This document shows, piece after piece, positions 33,921 to 42,131 of a DNA stretch of 64,000 bases. Under the pieces are notes generated by a model that was not told the origin of the DNA, ran no database searches, and saw only the letters and a program-made list of their open reading frames with translations. This DNA comes from JBBQKG01 sp038326655. Lineage in GTDB: Bacteria > Actinomycetota > Thermoleophilia > Solirubrobacterales > JBBDJG01. The stretch is from the NCBI GenBank assembly GCA_038326655.1, contig JBBQKG010000015.1, positions 9,004 through 73,003 of the forward strand, in the 5' to 3' direction. Position 1 is the first letter of the stretch; every line of letters begins with the position of its first letter. Position numbers and translations under genes: made by a program.

Positions 33921-35354
33921 TCACTGTCGTGCGTCCACGGCTGCTGAGCCGCCGAGGCTGTGGCGCAGATAGTGAATCACCAGCGCGACGGCTCCGCAGA
34001 TCGAGAACACGCCGAGGGCCACGGCCCATCCGCCGGCCACGTCGCTGAGCCAGTGGGCGCGCAGGTACACCCGCGAGAGCCCGATCAACACCGTGAGCGT
34101 GAGGCCGGTCGCGACCACGGCGAGGCGCCGCGCCGGCGGCCCGTCGCGGGCCAGCAGCACCGCGATCGCGAGATAGGTCACCGCCAGCGCGGCGTGACCA
34201 GACGGATATGCGAATCCGCTCGTGTGCACGAGCGCGTCGACCGGCCGCGCCCGGTCGACCGACGTCTTCAGCAGGTGGAAGGCGATCGTGGTGAGCCCGA
34301 GGCCGGTCAAGAGCGTGACCGCCTCTGCCACTCGTCGCCGCGCCGTGAGGTAGATGCTGGTCCCGGCTGTCGCGACCAGGACGATCGAGAACCTTCCCAG
34401 GAACGACAGCGCCTTCGCGACCGCGGTGAGCGGGCCCGACTGCATGTCGCGCGCGATGTCGAGGGCCGGGCGGTCGCCGGCGATCAGGGGGTCGCCCGAT
34501 TCGATCAAGTTCACCTGGAGCACGATCACGTAGGCGGCCACCGCCGCGACCGCCAGCAGCGTGGTCAACTCGATCCCCAGGCCGCCCGGGGTGAGCCGGC
34601 CGGCCGCGAACCGCAGGGGCGGCCCGACGATGCGCCACAGCGGCCGGAGCGCGGCGGCCCACGCGAAGCGCCCGGCCGCGGCCACTGGACGGAGCATCGG
34701 CTTCTGGGCCTGCCGCTCGACCCAGGCCGCGAAGCGCCGGCGGTCCTCGGGACGCCGCAGGCGCTTCACCGCCTGGAAGGTGCCGACGATCAGCGCGACC
34801 ACGAGCGCGAGCGCAAGCGCACCCTTGCTTGCAATCCCCGTGATCTGGCTGAAGCTCTGCCAGAAGATGTAGCCGAGCAGGCAGAACGTTGCGCTCCAGG
34901 CGCCCGCGCTGAGGATGTCGTAGGGGAGAAAGCGGCGGTACGGCATCCCCGACGTTCCGGCCGTGAAAGGCATCAGCGGCCGGATCAGTCCGATCCATCG
35001 CCCCACGATGATCGTCTTGCCGCCGTGATGCGCGAAATATTCCTCGACCTTTCGCAGGCGGTCCTCCGTGAGCCGCACCTTCGGGCCGTGCCTGACCGCA
35101 AAGCTTCGCCCGAAGCGGTGCCCGATCAGGAAGCCGATCGAGTCGCCCGCGACGGCGGCCGCCCAGACGACCCCGATCAGCAGCTCGATCGACAGCGTGC
35201 CCTCGCCGGCCAGCACGCCGCCGAAGATGATCGCGAACTCGCCCGGCGCGACGAAGCCCAGGAAGGCCGCGGTCTCGGCCATCGCCATGAAGCCGACCAG
35301 CACGTAGGCCCACTGGCCGAGGCCCTTGGCGAGATCCTGGATGAGGTGCTCCAT
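33921..35354 (-). CDS. DedA-family membrane protein fused to a PAP2 phosphatase
   Basis: An integral membrane protein of 477 residues. Residues 1-200 form a DedA (VTT) domain: ETAAFLGFVAPGEFAIIFGG near the N-terminus, and GRWIGLIRPLMPFTAGTSGM with the conserved Arg and Pro. A basic linker (RRPEDRRRF) joins it to a PAP2 lipid phosphatase with all three motifs: KTSVDRARP, YPSGHA near residue 386 and SRVYLRAHWLSDV with the catalytic His. DedA proteins act as lipid carriers or flippases. The fusion suggests dephosphorylation and flipping of a lipid such as undecaprenyl-pyrophosphate. ATG 35354 is divergent from a TetR gene. Confidence 0.9.
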   Translation of the reverse strand: MEHLIQDLAKGLGQWAYVLVGFMAMAETAAFLGFVAPGEFAIIFGGVLAGEGTLSIELLIGVVWAAAVAGDSIGFLIGHRFGRSFAVRHGPKVRLTEDRLRKVEEYFAHHGGKTIIVGRWIGLIRPLMPFTAGTSGMPYRRFLPYDILSAGAWSATFCLLGYIFWQSFSQITGIASKGALALALVVALIVGTFQAVKRLRRPEDRRRFAAWVERQAQKPMLRPVAAAGRFAWAAALRPLWRIVGPPLRFAAGRLTPGGLGIELTTLLAVAAVAAYVIVLQVNLIESGDPLIAGDRPALDIARDMQSGPLTAVAKALSFLGRFSIVLVATAGTSIYLTARRRVAEAVTLLTGLGLTTIAFHLLKTSVDRARPVDALVHTSGFAYPSGHAALAVTYLAIAVLLARDGPPARRLAVVATGLTLTVLIGLSRVYLRAHWLSDVAGGWAVALGVFSICGAVALVIHYLRHSLGGSAAVDARQ

Positions 35355-35394
35355 CAGGTCGGCCAGTTTGGCATTTGCGCCTTCGGCCGCGATC

Positions 35395-35446
35395 TGGTAA
35401 TCATGTGCTGACCTGAGGTAAGCAATGGATTACCAAAGCACATGAT
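35395..35446 (+). promoter_or_regulatory. Inverted repeats at a TetR promoter (putative operators)
   Basis: Two nested inverted repeats: ATCATGTGCT (35400-35409) with AGCACATGAT (35437-35446), and TGGTAAT (35395-35401) with ATTACCA (35429-35435). GGTAAGCA at 35417-35424 is a third related half-site. They fill the gap between the divergent DedA-PAP2 and TetR genes, and the right arm covers the TetR start codon. Confidence 0.6.
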
Positions 35447-36050
35447 CAGCAACGAGCCGGGCACCAGGGAGCGAATCGTCACCCAGGCGATGCGCCTTTT
35501 TGCTGAACGTGGCTTCCGCGGCACGACCGTGGGCGACATCGAGGAGGCAGCCGGGCTGGCACGCCGGGCGGGCGGCCTCTACAAGCATTTCCGCAGCAAG
35601 GAGGAGGTGCTCGAGGCCGGGATCGAGCGCCACGTCGGCGAGATGGACGTGATCCAGCCCGCGATCGAGATGCTCCCGCTGGGAGACCCGCGCGCGGAGC
35701 TGATGCTCGTCGGCCGTTTCGCGCTCCAGGAACTGGCCAGCGAGATGCCGCTGATGAAAGTGGTGCAAAAGGACGGGGACAGGTTTCCCGAGCTCGCCGC
35801 CACCGTGCGGGAGCGGATCATCACGCGGGGGCACAACCAGGCCCGCACCGTCGTGACGCGGCTCTTGGGCGGCGTCCTGAGCGAGGACGAGACCGCGGCG
35901 CTCGCGGCGGTCGCGCTCGGGTCGCTCGTGGGGTACCGGATCGAGGAGGCGATGTTCGGCCCGCGGCCGGTCGGCGAGGAGCACTTCCTCGAGGCGTGGG
36001 TGGACGTGATCATGAGCTACGCGGACCAAAGAAACGGGGTGAGCGCATGA
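35442..36050 (+). CDS. TetR family transcriptional regulator
   Basis: A 202-residue repressor with a standard N-terminal helix-turn-helix: TRERIVTQAMRLFAERGF, GTTVGDIEEAAGLARRAGG, LYKHFRSKEEVLEAGI. The C-terminal domain is helical with several Met residues (MLPLGDP; MPLMKVVQKD). ATG 35442 lies inside the right arm of an inverted repeat, so the protein may block its own translation-start region. Two genes follow with overlaps or short gaps, a membrane protein (ATGA overlap) and an AhpD-like protein. The three form a unit, with the DedA gene divergent. Confidence 0.88.
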   Translation: MISNEPGTRERIVTQAMRLFAERGFRGTTVGDIEEAAGLARRAGGLYKHFRSKEEVLEAGIERHVGEMDVIQPAIEMLPLGDPRAELMLVGRFALQELASEMPLMKVVQKDGDRFPELAATVRERIITRGHNQARTVVTRLLGGVLSEDETAALAAVALGSLVGYRIEEAMFGPRPVGEEHFLEAWVDVIMSYADQRNGVSA

Positions 36051-36538
36051 ACGAGGCACAACGATCGATCGCGGGGCACCGAAACGGGATCCGCGCTGGG
36101 CTGCTGGCGCTGGGTGTGCCGATCGTGCTCGTCGGGGGGTGGGCACTGCTCGCGCCGCACGGCTGGTACGACACCTTCCCCGGCGGCGGCCGGCACTGGA
36201 TCTCGGCGCTCGGCCCCTACGACGAGCACCTCGTCCGCGACTTCGGCGCGACCTACCTGGGGCTCGGGTTGCTGCTGGCGGTGGCGGCGTACCTGCTCGA
36301 CCGCCTGGTCGTGCAGGTGGCGCTCGGGACCTCGCTCGTGTTCCAGGTGCCGCATTTCATCTTTCACCTCAGCGAGACAGGTCCCTTCTCGACCGGCGAC
36401 AACGTCGTGAACCTGGTCCTGCTCGCCTTCGGGCTCGCGCTCACCCTGATCCTGCTGGCGGTCACCCGGCAGCCGCGCTCCGGTACTGCACACGAACCAC
36501 AACCGATCGAAGGAGGAATCACCCATGGCACGCGTTGA
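36047..36538 (+). CDS. Membrane protein of unknown function
   Basis: The product is 163 residues with four membrane segments: residues 17-35 (RAGLLALGVPIVLVGGWALL), about 68-86 (ATYLGLGLLLAVAAYLL), a segment near 92-108, and 125-145 (VVNLVLLAFGLALTLILLA). The first loop has WYDTFPGGGRHW, a motif seen in small actinobacterial membrane proteins of unknown role. ATG 36047 overlaps the TetR stop. The next gene starts within its last codons. It is likely controlled by the upstream TetR. Confidence 0.75.
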   Translation: MNEAQRSIAGHRNGIRAGLLALGVPIVLVGGWALLAPHGWYDTFPGGGRHWISALGPYDEHLVRDFGATYLGLGLLLAVAAYLLDRLVVQVALGTSLVFQVPHFIFHLSETGPFSTGDNVVNLVLLAFGLALTLILLAVTRQPRSGTAHEPQPIEGGITHGTR

Positions 36539-37106
36539 GGAAAAACATGGCCCGATGGTGCGCGCCGCCCAGTGGTACGCGAAGCGCAAATACGGACGGG
36601 AGATCACGATCACGCCGGTGATCGCCCACAGCGGCGCGAACATGATCGGCTGGGGCGCATTCGAGTGGTTCCACGAGCACGGCCACAAGGTCGACGAGCG
36701 CCTGAAGACGCTGGCCGCGACGAAGGTCGCCACGAAGGTCGGCTGCCCGTTCTGCATCGACATCGCGACATCGCTCGGCCGCACCGCGGGCGTGACCGAG
36801 GAGCAGCTGCGCGACTTCCACGACTACCGCACGAGCGCGGCCTTCTCCGAGCCCGAGAAACTCGTGCTCGAGTACGCGGACGAGCTCACGACCGAGCCCG
36901 TGGCGATCTCCGAGGAGCTCTTCGCGAGGCTTCGTGAGCACTTCGACGAGCCGCAGATCGTGGAGCTGACGACCGCGATCGCGCTCGAGAACTTCCGCTC
37001 GCGGTTCAACAAAGGACTCGACATCGCCCCGGCCGGCTTCTCGGCGGGACAGTTCTGTCCCGCGCCGGACGCGGTTGCCGCTCAGAGCCTGCGCACGACC
37101 GCGTAG
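36525..37106 (+). CDS. Carboxymuconolactone decarboxylase/AhpD-like protein
   Basis: A 193-residue helical protein of the AhpD-like fold. The key CxxC peroxidase-type motif is KVGCPFCIDIATSLGR near residue 74, with the usual downstream His missing at the common CxxxH position. It continues with YRTSAAFSEPEKLVLEYADE and LTTAIALENFRSRFNKGLD. It probably acts as an alkylhydroperoxidase or thiol reductase. AGGAGG lies eight bases before ATG 36525. It is the last gene of the TetR unit, and its end overlaps the convergent ispE stop by 25 bases. Confidence 0.83.
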   Translation: MARVEEKHGPMVRAAQWYAKRKYGREITITPVIAHSGANMIGWGAFEWFHEHGHKVDERLKTLAATKVATKVGCPFCIDIATSLGRTAGVTEEQLRDFHDYRTSAAFSEPEKLVLEYADELTTEPVAISEELFARLREHFDEPQIVELTTAIALENFRSRFNKGLDIAPAGFSAGQFCPAPDAVAAQSLRTTA

Positions 37107-37972
37107 TCGCTTCTTGCCGACCGCACGGCGATCGTCTCACCGCTCCAGCGGGGGGCGAGCGCCGCGCGCGCGGCCTCGGCTTCCGCTTCGCTGTCGAACA
37201 GGCCGAACGCCGTCGGGCCGGACCCGCTGAGCAGCGCCACATGGGCGCCGGCCTCGCGCAGCAGCGTGAGCGCCGGGCCGGCGTGCGGGGCAAGCTCGAG
37301 CGCAGCGTGCTGGAGGTCGTTCTGGAGCATCGCGCTGAACTCGAGCGGCGCGTAGCCCGAGGTGGTGACGGCCTCCTGGAGGTTGCGGCAGTCGTGATCG
37401 AGGTGCTTGCGCGCGTGACCGAGCCGGTCGAAGTGCGCGTAGACCCCGGCAGTGCTGACGCCGACCTCGCTCGTCAGGAGCACCGCCGCGAGATGCCAGG
37501 TCTTCGGCAGCCGCTCCACGACCTCGCCGGCGCCGAGCACCATGTGCGATCCCGGCTCCACCTGTGACGGCACGTCGGCACCGATCGTCATCGCAAGCTG
37601 CTGAAGCTCCTCCAGGTGCACGGGCGCGCTCGACGCCTTCACCGCCAGCCGCAGCACGGCGCCCGCGTCGGCCGAGCCGCCGCCGAGGCCGCCCGCGACC
37701 GGGATCCGCTTGTCGATCGTGATGCGCACGGGCGGGCCCTCCCAGCCGAACCGCTCGCGGAACCGCGCGAGCGCCGTCGCCGCGAGGTTCGGGCCCTCTA
37801 CGCCGGGACACACGATCTCGTCGGCGTCGGTGGCCGAGGCCTGGAGCGTGAGCGTGTCGGCGAGCGTCACGGCCTGGAACAGCGAGCAGATCTCGTGCAG
37901 GCCGTCATCGCGCCGGTCTCCCACGTAGAGGCACAGGTTCAGCTTCGCGGGGGCCTTCGCCTCGAACCTCAT
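37082..37972 (-). CDS. ispE: 4-diphosphocytidyl-2-C-methyl-D-erythritol kinase
   Basis: IspE phosphorylates the fourth intermediate of the MEP isoprenoid pathway. The 296-residue GHMP-kinase sequence has APAKLNLCLYVGDRRDDGLHE at the N-terminus with the substrate Lys and His, the ATP loop PVAGGLGGGSADAGA near residue 90, and the C-terminal glycine motif LLSGSGPTAFGLF. ATG 37972 overlaps the rsmA stop (ATGA). The tatD-rsmA-ispE order is widely conserved in Gram-positive bacteria. Its end runs 25 bases into the convergent AhpD-like gene. Confidence 0.96.
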   Translation of the reverse strand: MRFEAKAPAKLNLCLYVGDRRDDGLHEICSLFQAVTLADTLTLQASATDADEIVCPGVEGPNLAATALARFRERFGWEGPPVRITIDKRIPVAGGLGGGSADAGAVLRLAVKASSAPVHLEELQQLAMTIGADVPSQVEPGSHMVLGAGEVVERLPKTWHLAAVLLTSEVGVSTAGVYAHFDRLGHARKHLDHDCRNLQEAVTTSGYAPLEFSAMLQNDLQHAALELAPHAGPALTLLREAGAHVALLSGSGPTAFGLFDSEAEAEAARAALAPRWSGETIAVRSARSDYAVVRRL

Positions 37973-38817
37973 GCCGCGCCCCCGCGGAGCCGGGCCGCGA
38001 GCGCGGCGAAGTCTTCCGGAGAAAGCTGCTCGGCGCGCGCGTCGGCCGGATGCCCGAGTTGCTCGAGCGCCACGCGCGCGGCCTCGCGATCGCCTGGAGC
38101 GCCGGTGGCCAGCTCGAGCGAGCGCGGCAGCGCCTTTCTGCGGTGCGCGAACGCGCCGCGGACCAGCGCCGCGACTTCGGGCGCCGCCGCGGGCCCCTTG
38201 CGGCGGAGCACGACGAGTGCCGAGTCGACGTGCGGCGCGGGCCGGAAGACGTTCCGGGAAACCCCGCGTGCGAGCGTCACGTCGCAGGCGAACTGGACGA
38301 GCGCGCTCGGGATGCCGTACGCCTTGGTGCCGGGCTTCGCCGCCAGCCGGTCTCCGACCTCGCGCTGCACCATCACGCACCACGAGGTGACAGTGGGCAG
38401 CTCGGCGATCGTCTTCAGGATCGCGGGAACCGCAACGCCGTAGGGGAGGTTTGCGACAACCTTCGTCGGTGCCGGATCGAGCACCGCGAGGTCGAGGTCC
38501 ATCACGTCGGCGATCACGAGGTTCGTCGCCGGGTGGGGTGCCAGCGTCTCCTCCAGCGCGGGTGCCAGCCGCGGGTCGGTCTCGACCACGTGGAGGTGTC
38601 CGGCTCGAGGCGCCAGGTAGGCGCTCAGGATGCCGAGCCCGCCGCCGATCTCGAGCACGACGTCGTGCTCGCCGAGCTCGGCGAGACGGCCGATCACGCC
38701 GAGCATGTTGTCGTCCACGAGGAAGTTCTGGCCCAGCTCGCGGTTCGGCCGGATCCCGAGCCGCGACATGCGCTCGAGGCTGGCACGCGCCTCGCTGATC
38801 TGAGCCGTCGCGCTCAC
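37969..38817 (-). CDS. rsmA: 16S rRNA dimethyladenosine methyltransferase
   Basis: RsmA (KsgA) dimethylates two adjacent adenines in helix 45 of 16S rRNA. The 282-residue chain has the N-terminal family signature RLGIRPNRELGQNFLVDDN near residue 20, SAM motif I EIGGGLGILSAYLA, and the catalytic motif IV VANLPYGVAVP. The C-terminal helical domain is complete. GTG 38817 overlaps the tatD stop (GTGA); a second GTG one codon upstream is equivalent. ispE follows with an ATGA overlap. Confidence 0.96.
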   Translation of the reverse strand: MSATAQISEARASLERMSRLGIRPNRELGQNFLVDDNMLGVIGRLAELGEHDVVLEIGGGLGILSAYLAPRAGHLHVVETDPRLAPALEETLAPHPATNLVIADVMDLDLAVLDPAPTKVVANLPYGVAVPAILKTIAELPTVTSWCVMVQREVGDRLAAKPGTKAYGIPSALVQFACDVTLARGVSRNVFRPAPHVDSALVVLRRKGPAAAPEVAALVRGAFAHRRKALPRSLELATGAPGDREAARVALEQLGHPADARAEQLSPEDFAALAARLRGGAA

Positions 38818-39563
38818 CACCCGAAGAGGCGGGCGGCGTTGGCGCCGACGATCTGATCGATCGCCTCGTAGGTGGTGCTGCGGAGCTCGGCGATGAACTC
38901 CGCGGTCTTGGTCACGAACGCGGGCTCGTTTCGCTTGCCGCGCTGCGCCTGGGGCGAGAGAAACGGTGCGTCGGTCTCGACCAGCAGCAGCTCGTCCGGC
39001 ACGGCCGTGGCGGCACGCTGGAGCTCGAGCGCCTTCGGATAGGTGACGTTGCCGGCGAACGAGCAGTAGTAGCCGCGCTCGACGCACTCCTCGACCCGGT
39101 CCGTGAGCGAGAAGCAGTGGATGATCACCGGCCGGCCCTCCGCATGCAGGGCGAGCAGCTCGAGCGTGTCATCGGTCGCCTCGCGCGTGTGGATCACGAG
39201 CGGGCGGTCGAGCATGCGGGCGAGCTCGATCTGGGCGACGAACGCGCGCTGCTGGTCGTCGCGGGGCGCGTAGTCGCGCTTGTAGTCGAGGCCGGTCTCG
39301 CCGATCGCGCGCGCCTTCGGATGAGCCGAGAGCAACTCCAGCTCCGCAAGCCCCGCCTCGTCGAATCCCTCCGACTCGTGCGGATGCCGGCCGATGCAGG
39401 CATACACCTCGTCGTGGCTGTCGGCGGCCGCCAGCGCATGCCGGCCGGACTCGCCGGTCATGCCGATTGCCATCACGCGCTCGACGCCGGCCTCGCGCGC
39501 ACGGGACACCAGGTCCGGGACGGGTGACTCGCAAGCGTCCAGGTGACAGTGTGTGTCGACCAT
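38814..39563 (-). CDS. tatD: TatD family metal-dependent deoxyribonuclease
   Basis: A TIM-barrel metallohydrolase of 249 residues. Metal ligands are visible in order: VDTHCHLD with HxH at residues 5 and 7, IGETGLDY, VIHTREA, IIHCFSL and the final Asp in VETDAPFLSP. TatD enzymes act as 3'-5' DNases in repair. ATG 39563 is a clear start. It heads the tatD-rsmA-ispE overlapping trio; the transporter gene lies 24 bases upstream on the same strand. Confidence 0.95.
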   Translation of the reverse strand: MVDTHCHLDACESPVPDLVSRAREAGVERVMAIGMTGESGRHALAAADSHDEVYACIGRHPHESEGFDEAGLAELELLSAHPKARAIGETGLDYKRDYAPRDDQQRAFVAQIELARMLDRPLVIHTREATDDTLELLALHAEGRPVIIHCFSLTDRVEECVERGYYCSFAGNVTYPKALELQRAATAVPDELLLVETDAPFLSPQAQRGKRNEPAFVTKTAEFIAELRSTTYEAIDQIVGANAARLFGW

Positions 39564-39587
39564 CGCAGGAAGTCTATGTGTGACTTT

Positions 39588-40502
39588 CTACGCGGGTTCT
39601 GGGGGCGGCCCCGGCACGTCCGCCTCGGTGCGGCGCTGCCCGGCGATGCCGACGCCGAGCAGGATCAGCAGGAGCCCGGCGATCGCCGCGGCCGTGATCT
39701 TCTCGCCCAGCAGGATTGCGCCATAGGCAAGTGCGATCGGCGGGATCGCATACCCGACCAGCGAGGCGCGGCCCGCGCCGGTCTCGGCGATCAGCGAGTA
39801 GTAGAGGACGAATGCGAGCGCGGTCCCGATCACGCCGAGGCTCACGACCGCCGCCATCTCGCCCAGGTCCGGATGGTTGTCGCCGACCGTCGCGGCCGCG
39901 AACGGGAGCGTGATCACCGAGGCGGCCGTGCACGAGAAGAAACTGACCACCAGCGGCGGCACGCCCGCGTGCGACAGGCGGGTCTTCGAGTACATCGCGC
40001 CCAGGCCGTAGCTGCAGGCGGCGCCGAGCACCGCGAGTGAGCCGAGGAACTGCTTCGGGTCGTGCACGGTGTCGGCGCCGACCAGCACCACCACGCCCGC
40101 AAATCCGACCAGCAGCGCGAATGCGCCGCGGCGGTCGACACGCTCGCTGGGGTCGAGGAATGGCGCAAACAGCGCGACGAAGAGCGGGCCGGGCGCCACC
40201 AGGATCCCGGTCAGGCCGGAGCTGATCTCGGTCTCGCCGTAGCTGATCAGCAGGAACGGCATCGCGATGCTGAGGAAGCCGAGCATTGCGACGCGGCCGG
40301 GATGCCCGCGCATGAAGCGCACGGCCCGGCCCCAGTCCTCTCGCGCGCGTACGGCAAAGAAGAGGATCACCGCCCCGAGCGCGATCCGCGCGAACACGAT
40401 CATCCCCGGATCGAACCCGTCGAGCGCGATCTTGATCAGCAGATAGGAGCCGCCCCAGATCGCCGACAGCGCCCCGAACATCGCGAGCTGCCGGGGAGTC
40501 AC
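39588..40502 (-). CDS. EamA/DMT family transporter
   Basis: The product is 304 residues with ten membrane segments in two EamA repeats. The first begins GALSAIWGGSYLLIKIALDG. The second begins near residue 150 with LGAACSYGLGAMYSKT and ends with VGYAIPPIALAYGAILLGEK, the typical EamA signature. Substrate is not predictable; relatives export amino acids or metabolites. GTG 40502 is 6 bases after the metG stop, so it is probably translated from the metG message. Its insertion between metG and tatD departs from the usual gene order. Confidence 0.88.
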   Translation of the reverse strand: MTPRQLAMFGALSAIWGGSYLLIKIALDGFDPGMIVFARIALGAVILFFAVRAREDWGRAVRFMRGHPGRVAMLGFLSIAMPFLLISYGETEISSGLTGILVAPGPLFVALFAPFLDPSERVDRRGAFALLVGFAGVVVLVGADTVHDPKQFLGSLAVLGAACSYGLGAMYSKTRLSHAGVPPLVVSFFSCTAASVITLPFAAATVGDNHPDLGEMAAVVSLGVIGTALAFVLYYSLIAETGAGRASLVGYAIPPIALAYGAILLGEKITAAAIAGLLLILLGVGIAGQRRTEADVPGPPPEPA

Positions 40503-40508
40503 GGGAAG

Positions 40509-42032
40509 CTAGGCAGCCTCGACGGGCTCGATCTTCGGGAAGAGCGGTGGCAGCTTCTTGACCTCGGCGCCGCCGCCGCGCGCGCCGAAGCGTGCGCCCG
40601 CCAGCGGCGGCACGTCGCTGTCGCGTTGCCCGAGCGCCTCGAGCAGGCGCGTGCCCGCCTCGGGCAGGTACGGGTGAAGCAGCACCGTCACGACGCGAAG
40701 TCCCTCGGCGAGGCTGTAGAGCACCTCGTCGAGCCGGGCCGCCCGCGCGTCCTCCTTGGCGAGGTTCCAGGGCGCCTCCTCCTCGACGTAGCGGTTGAGG
40801 CGCCGGACGCGCTTCCAGATCTCCTCGAGCGCGAGCGTGAGCTCGGCGCGGTCGAGCCGCTCCGAGACGGCCTCGGCCAATCCCTCGAAGTCGCCGGCGA
40901 GCGCGGCGCTCGGCTCGGCCTGCGGCACCCGGCCTGCGCGGTAGCGGGCGATCATCGCCAGCGTGCGGCTCGCGAGGTTCCCGTACTCGTTCGCGAGCTC
41001 GGTCGTGTAGCGGGCCTCGAAGCCCTCGGTCGAGATCGACCCGTCCTGCCCGAAGCTGACCTCGCGGAAGCAGTAGTAGCGCAGCGCGTCGGTGCCGTAC
41101 ACGTCGATCACCTGGAACGGGTCGAGCACGTTGCCGAGCGTCTTCGACATCTTCTCGCCCTGCATCAGGAGGTAGCCGTGCACGAACAGGTGGCGCGGCC
41201 GCTCGACCTCCCCGGCGATCAGCATCGCCGGCCAGAAGACGGCGTGGAACTTGAGGATGTCCTTGCCAATCAGCTGGAGCGCCGGCGGCCAGAAGCGCTC
41301 GGTCAGGTTCTCCTCGCGTGCGTACTTGAGCGCGGTCCAGTAGTTGAGGAGCGCGTCGAACCAGACGTAGAACACCTGTTGCTCGTTCCACGGGACGCGC
41401 ACGCCCCATTGCAGCTTCGGCCGGCTGACCGAGACGTCCTCGAGACCGCCGCGGATGAACGAGAGTGCCTCGTTGTAGCGAATTCGCGGCATGACGAAGT
41501 CCGGCTGCTCGGCGTACAGTTGCTCGAGCCGCTCCTGGTAGCTGGAGAGGCGAAAGAAGTAGTTCTCCTCGCGGACCTTCTCCAGCACGATCTTGTGGAT
41601 CGGGCAGCGATTGCCGTCGAGCAGCTCCTGCTCGCTCTTGAAGTCCGCGCAGTTGGGGCAGTACCAGCCCTCGTACACACCCTCGTAGATGTCGCCGCGG
41701 TCGTAGATCCGTTGCATGAAGCGCTGGACCTCGATGCCGTGCTGGGGGTCGGTGGTGCGGATGAAGAAGTCGTTCGTGAGGTTCAGGCGCTCGACCATCT
41801 GCTGGAAGTGGACGACGTTGCGGTCGGCCAGCTCCCGTGGCGAGATGCCCTCGCGCTCGGCCACCTGCGCGACCGGCTCGCCGTGCTCGTCGGTGCCAGT
41901 GAGAAAGAACACGTCCTCGCCGCGCTGGCGCATGTGGCGGGCCAGCACGTCGGCCGCGATCGTCGTGTAGGCATGGCCGAGGTGCGGCTGCGCGTTCACG
42001 TAGTAGATCGGGGTGGTGACGTAGTAGGCCAC
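40509..42032 (-). CDS. metG: Methionyl-tRNA synthetase
   Basis: A class I synthetase of 507 residues that charges tRNA-Met. It begins YYVTTPIYYVNAQPHLGHAY with the HIGH motif as HLGH. A zinc-knuckle region follows (WYCPNCADF and NRCPIHK). The KMSKS loop is MQGEKMSKTLGN near residue 300, and the anticodon-binding helical domain completes it. There is no C-terminal tRNA-binding (EMAP-like) domain. I chose GTG 42032, which starts just before the first strand and lies 13 bases after a TATAGT -10 box. GTG 42065 would add 11 residues but lies upstream of that box. Confidence 0.96.
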   Translation of the reverse strand: MAYYVTTPIYYVNAQPHLGHAYTTIAADVLARHMRQRGEDVFFLTGTDEHGEPVAQVAEREGISPRELADRNVVHFQQMVERLNLTNDFFIRTTDPQHGIEVQRFMQRIYDRGDIYEGVYEGWYCPNCADFKSEQELLDGNRCPIHKIVLEKVREENYFFRLSSYQERLEQLYAEQPDFVMPRIRYNEALSFIRGGLEDVSVSRPKLQWGVRVPWNEQQVFYVWFDALLNYWTALKYAREENLTERFWPPALQLIGKDILKFHAVFWPAMLIAGEVERPRHLFVHGYLLMQGEKMSKTLGNVLDPFQVIDVYGTDALRYYCFREVSFGQDGSISTEGFEARYTTELANEYGNLASRTLAMIARYRAGRVPQAEPSAALAGDFEGLAEAVSERLDRAELTLALEEIWKRVRRLNRYVEEEAPWNLAKEDARAARLDEVLYSLAEGLRVVTVLLHPYLPEAGTRLLEALGQRDSDVPPLAGARFGARGGGAEVKKLPPLFPKIEPVEAA

Positions 42033-42045
42033 GGCGAGAAAAGTG

Positions 42046-42051
42046 ACTATA
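42046..42051 (-). promoter_or_regulatory. -10 box TATAGT for metG
   Basis: Minus strand, 13 bases before GTG 42032. It argues for the short metG start and a leader of about six bases. Confidence 0.5.
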
Positions 42052-42131
42052 GGCAAACGATTCACCGCGACCGGCGCGGAGGGTTTTCGGGCCGGCGCGA
42101 CCCGCGCCGGCACGTCGGGATCGACACGGCA

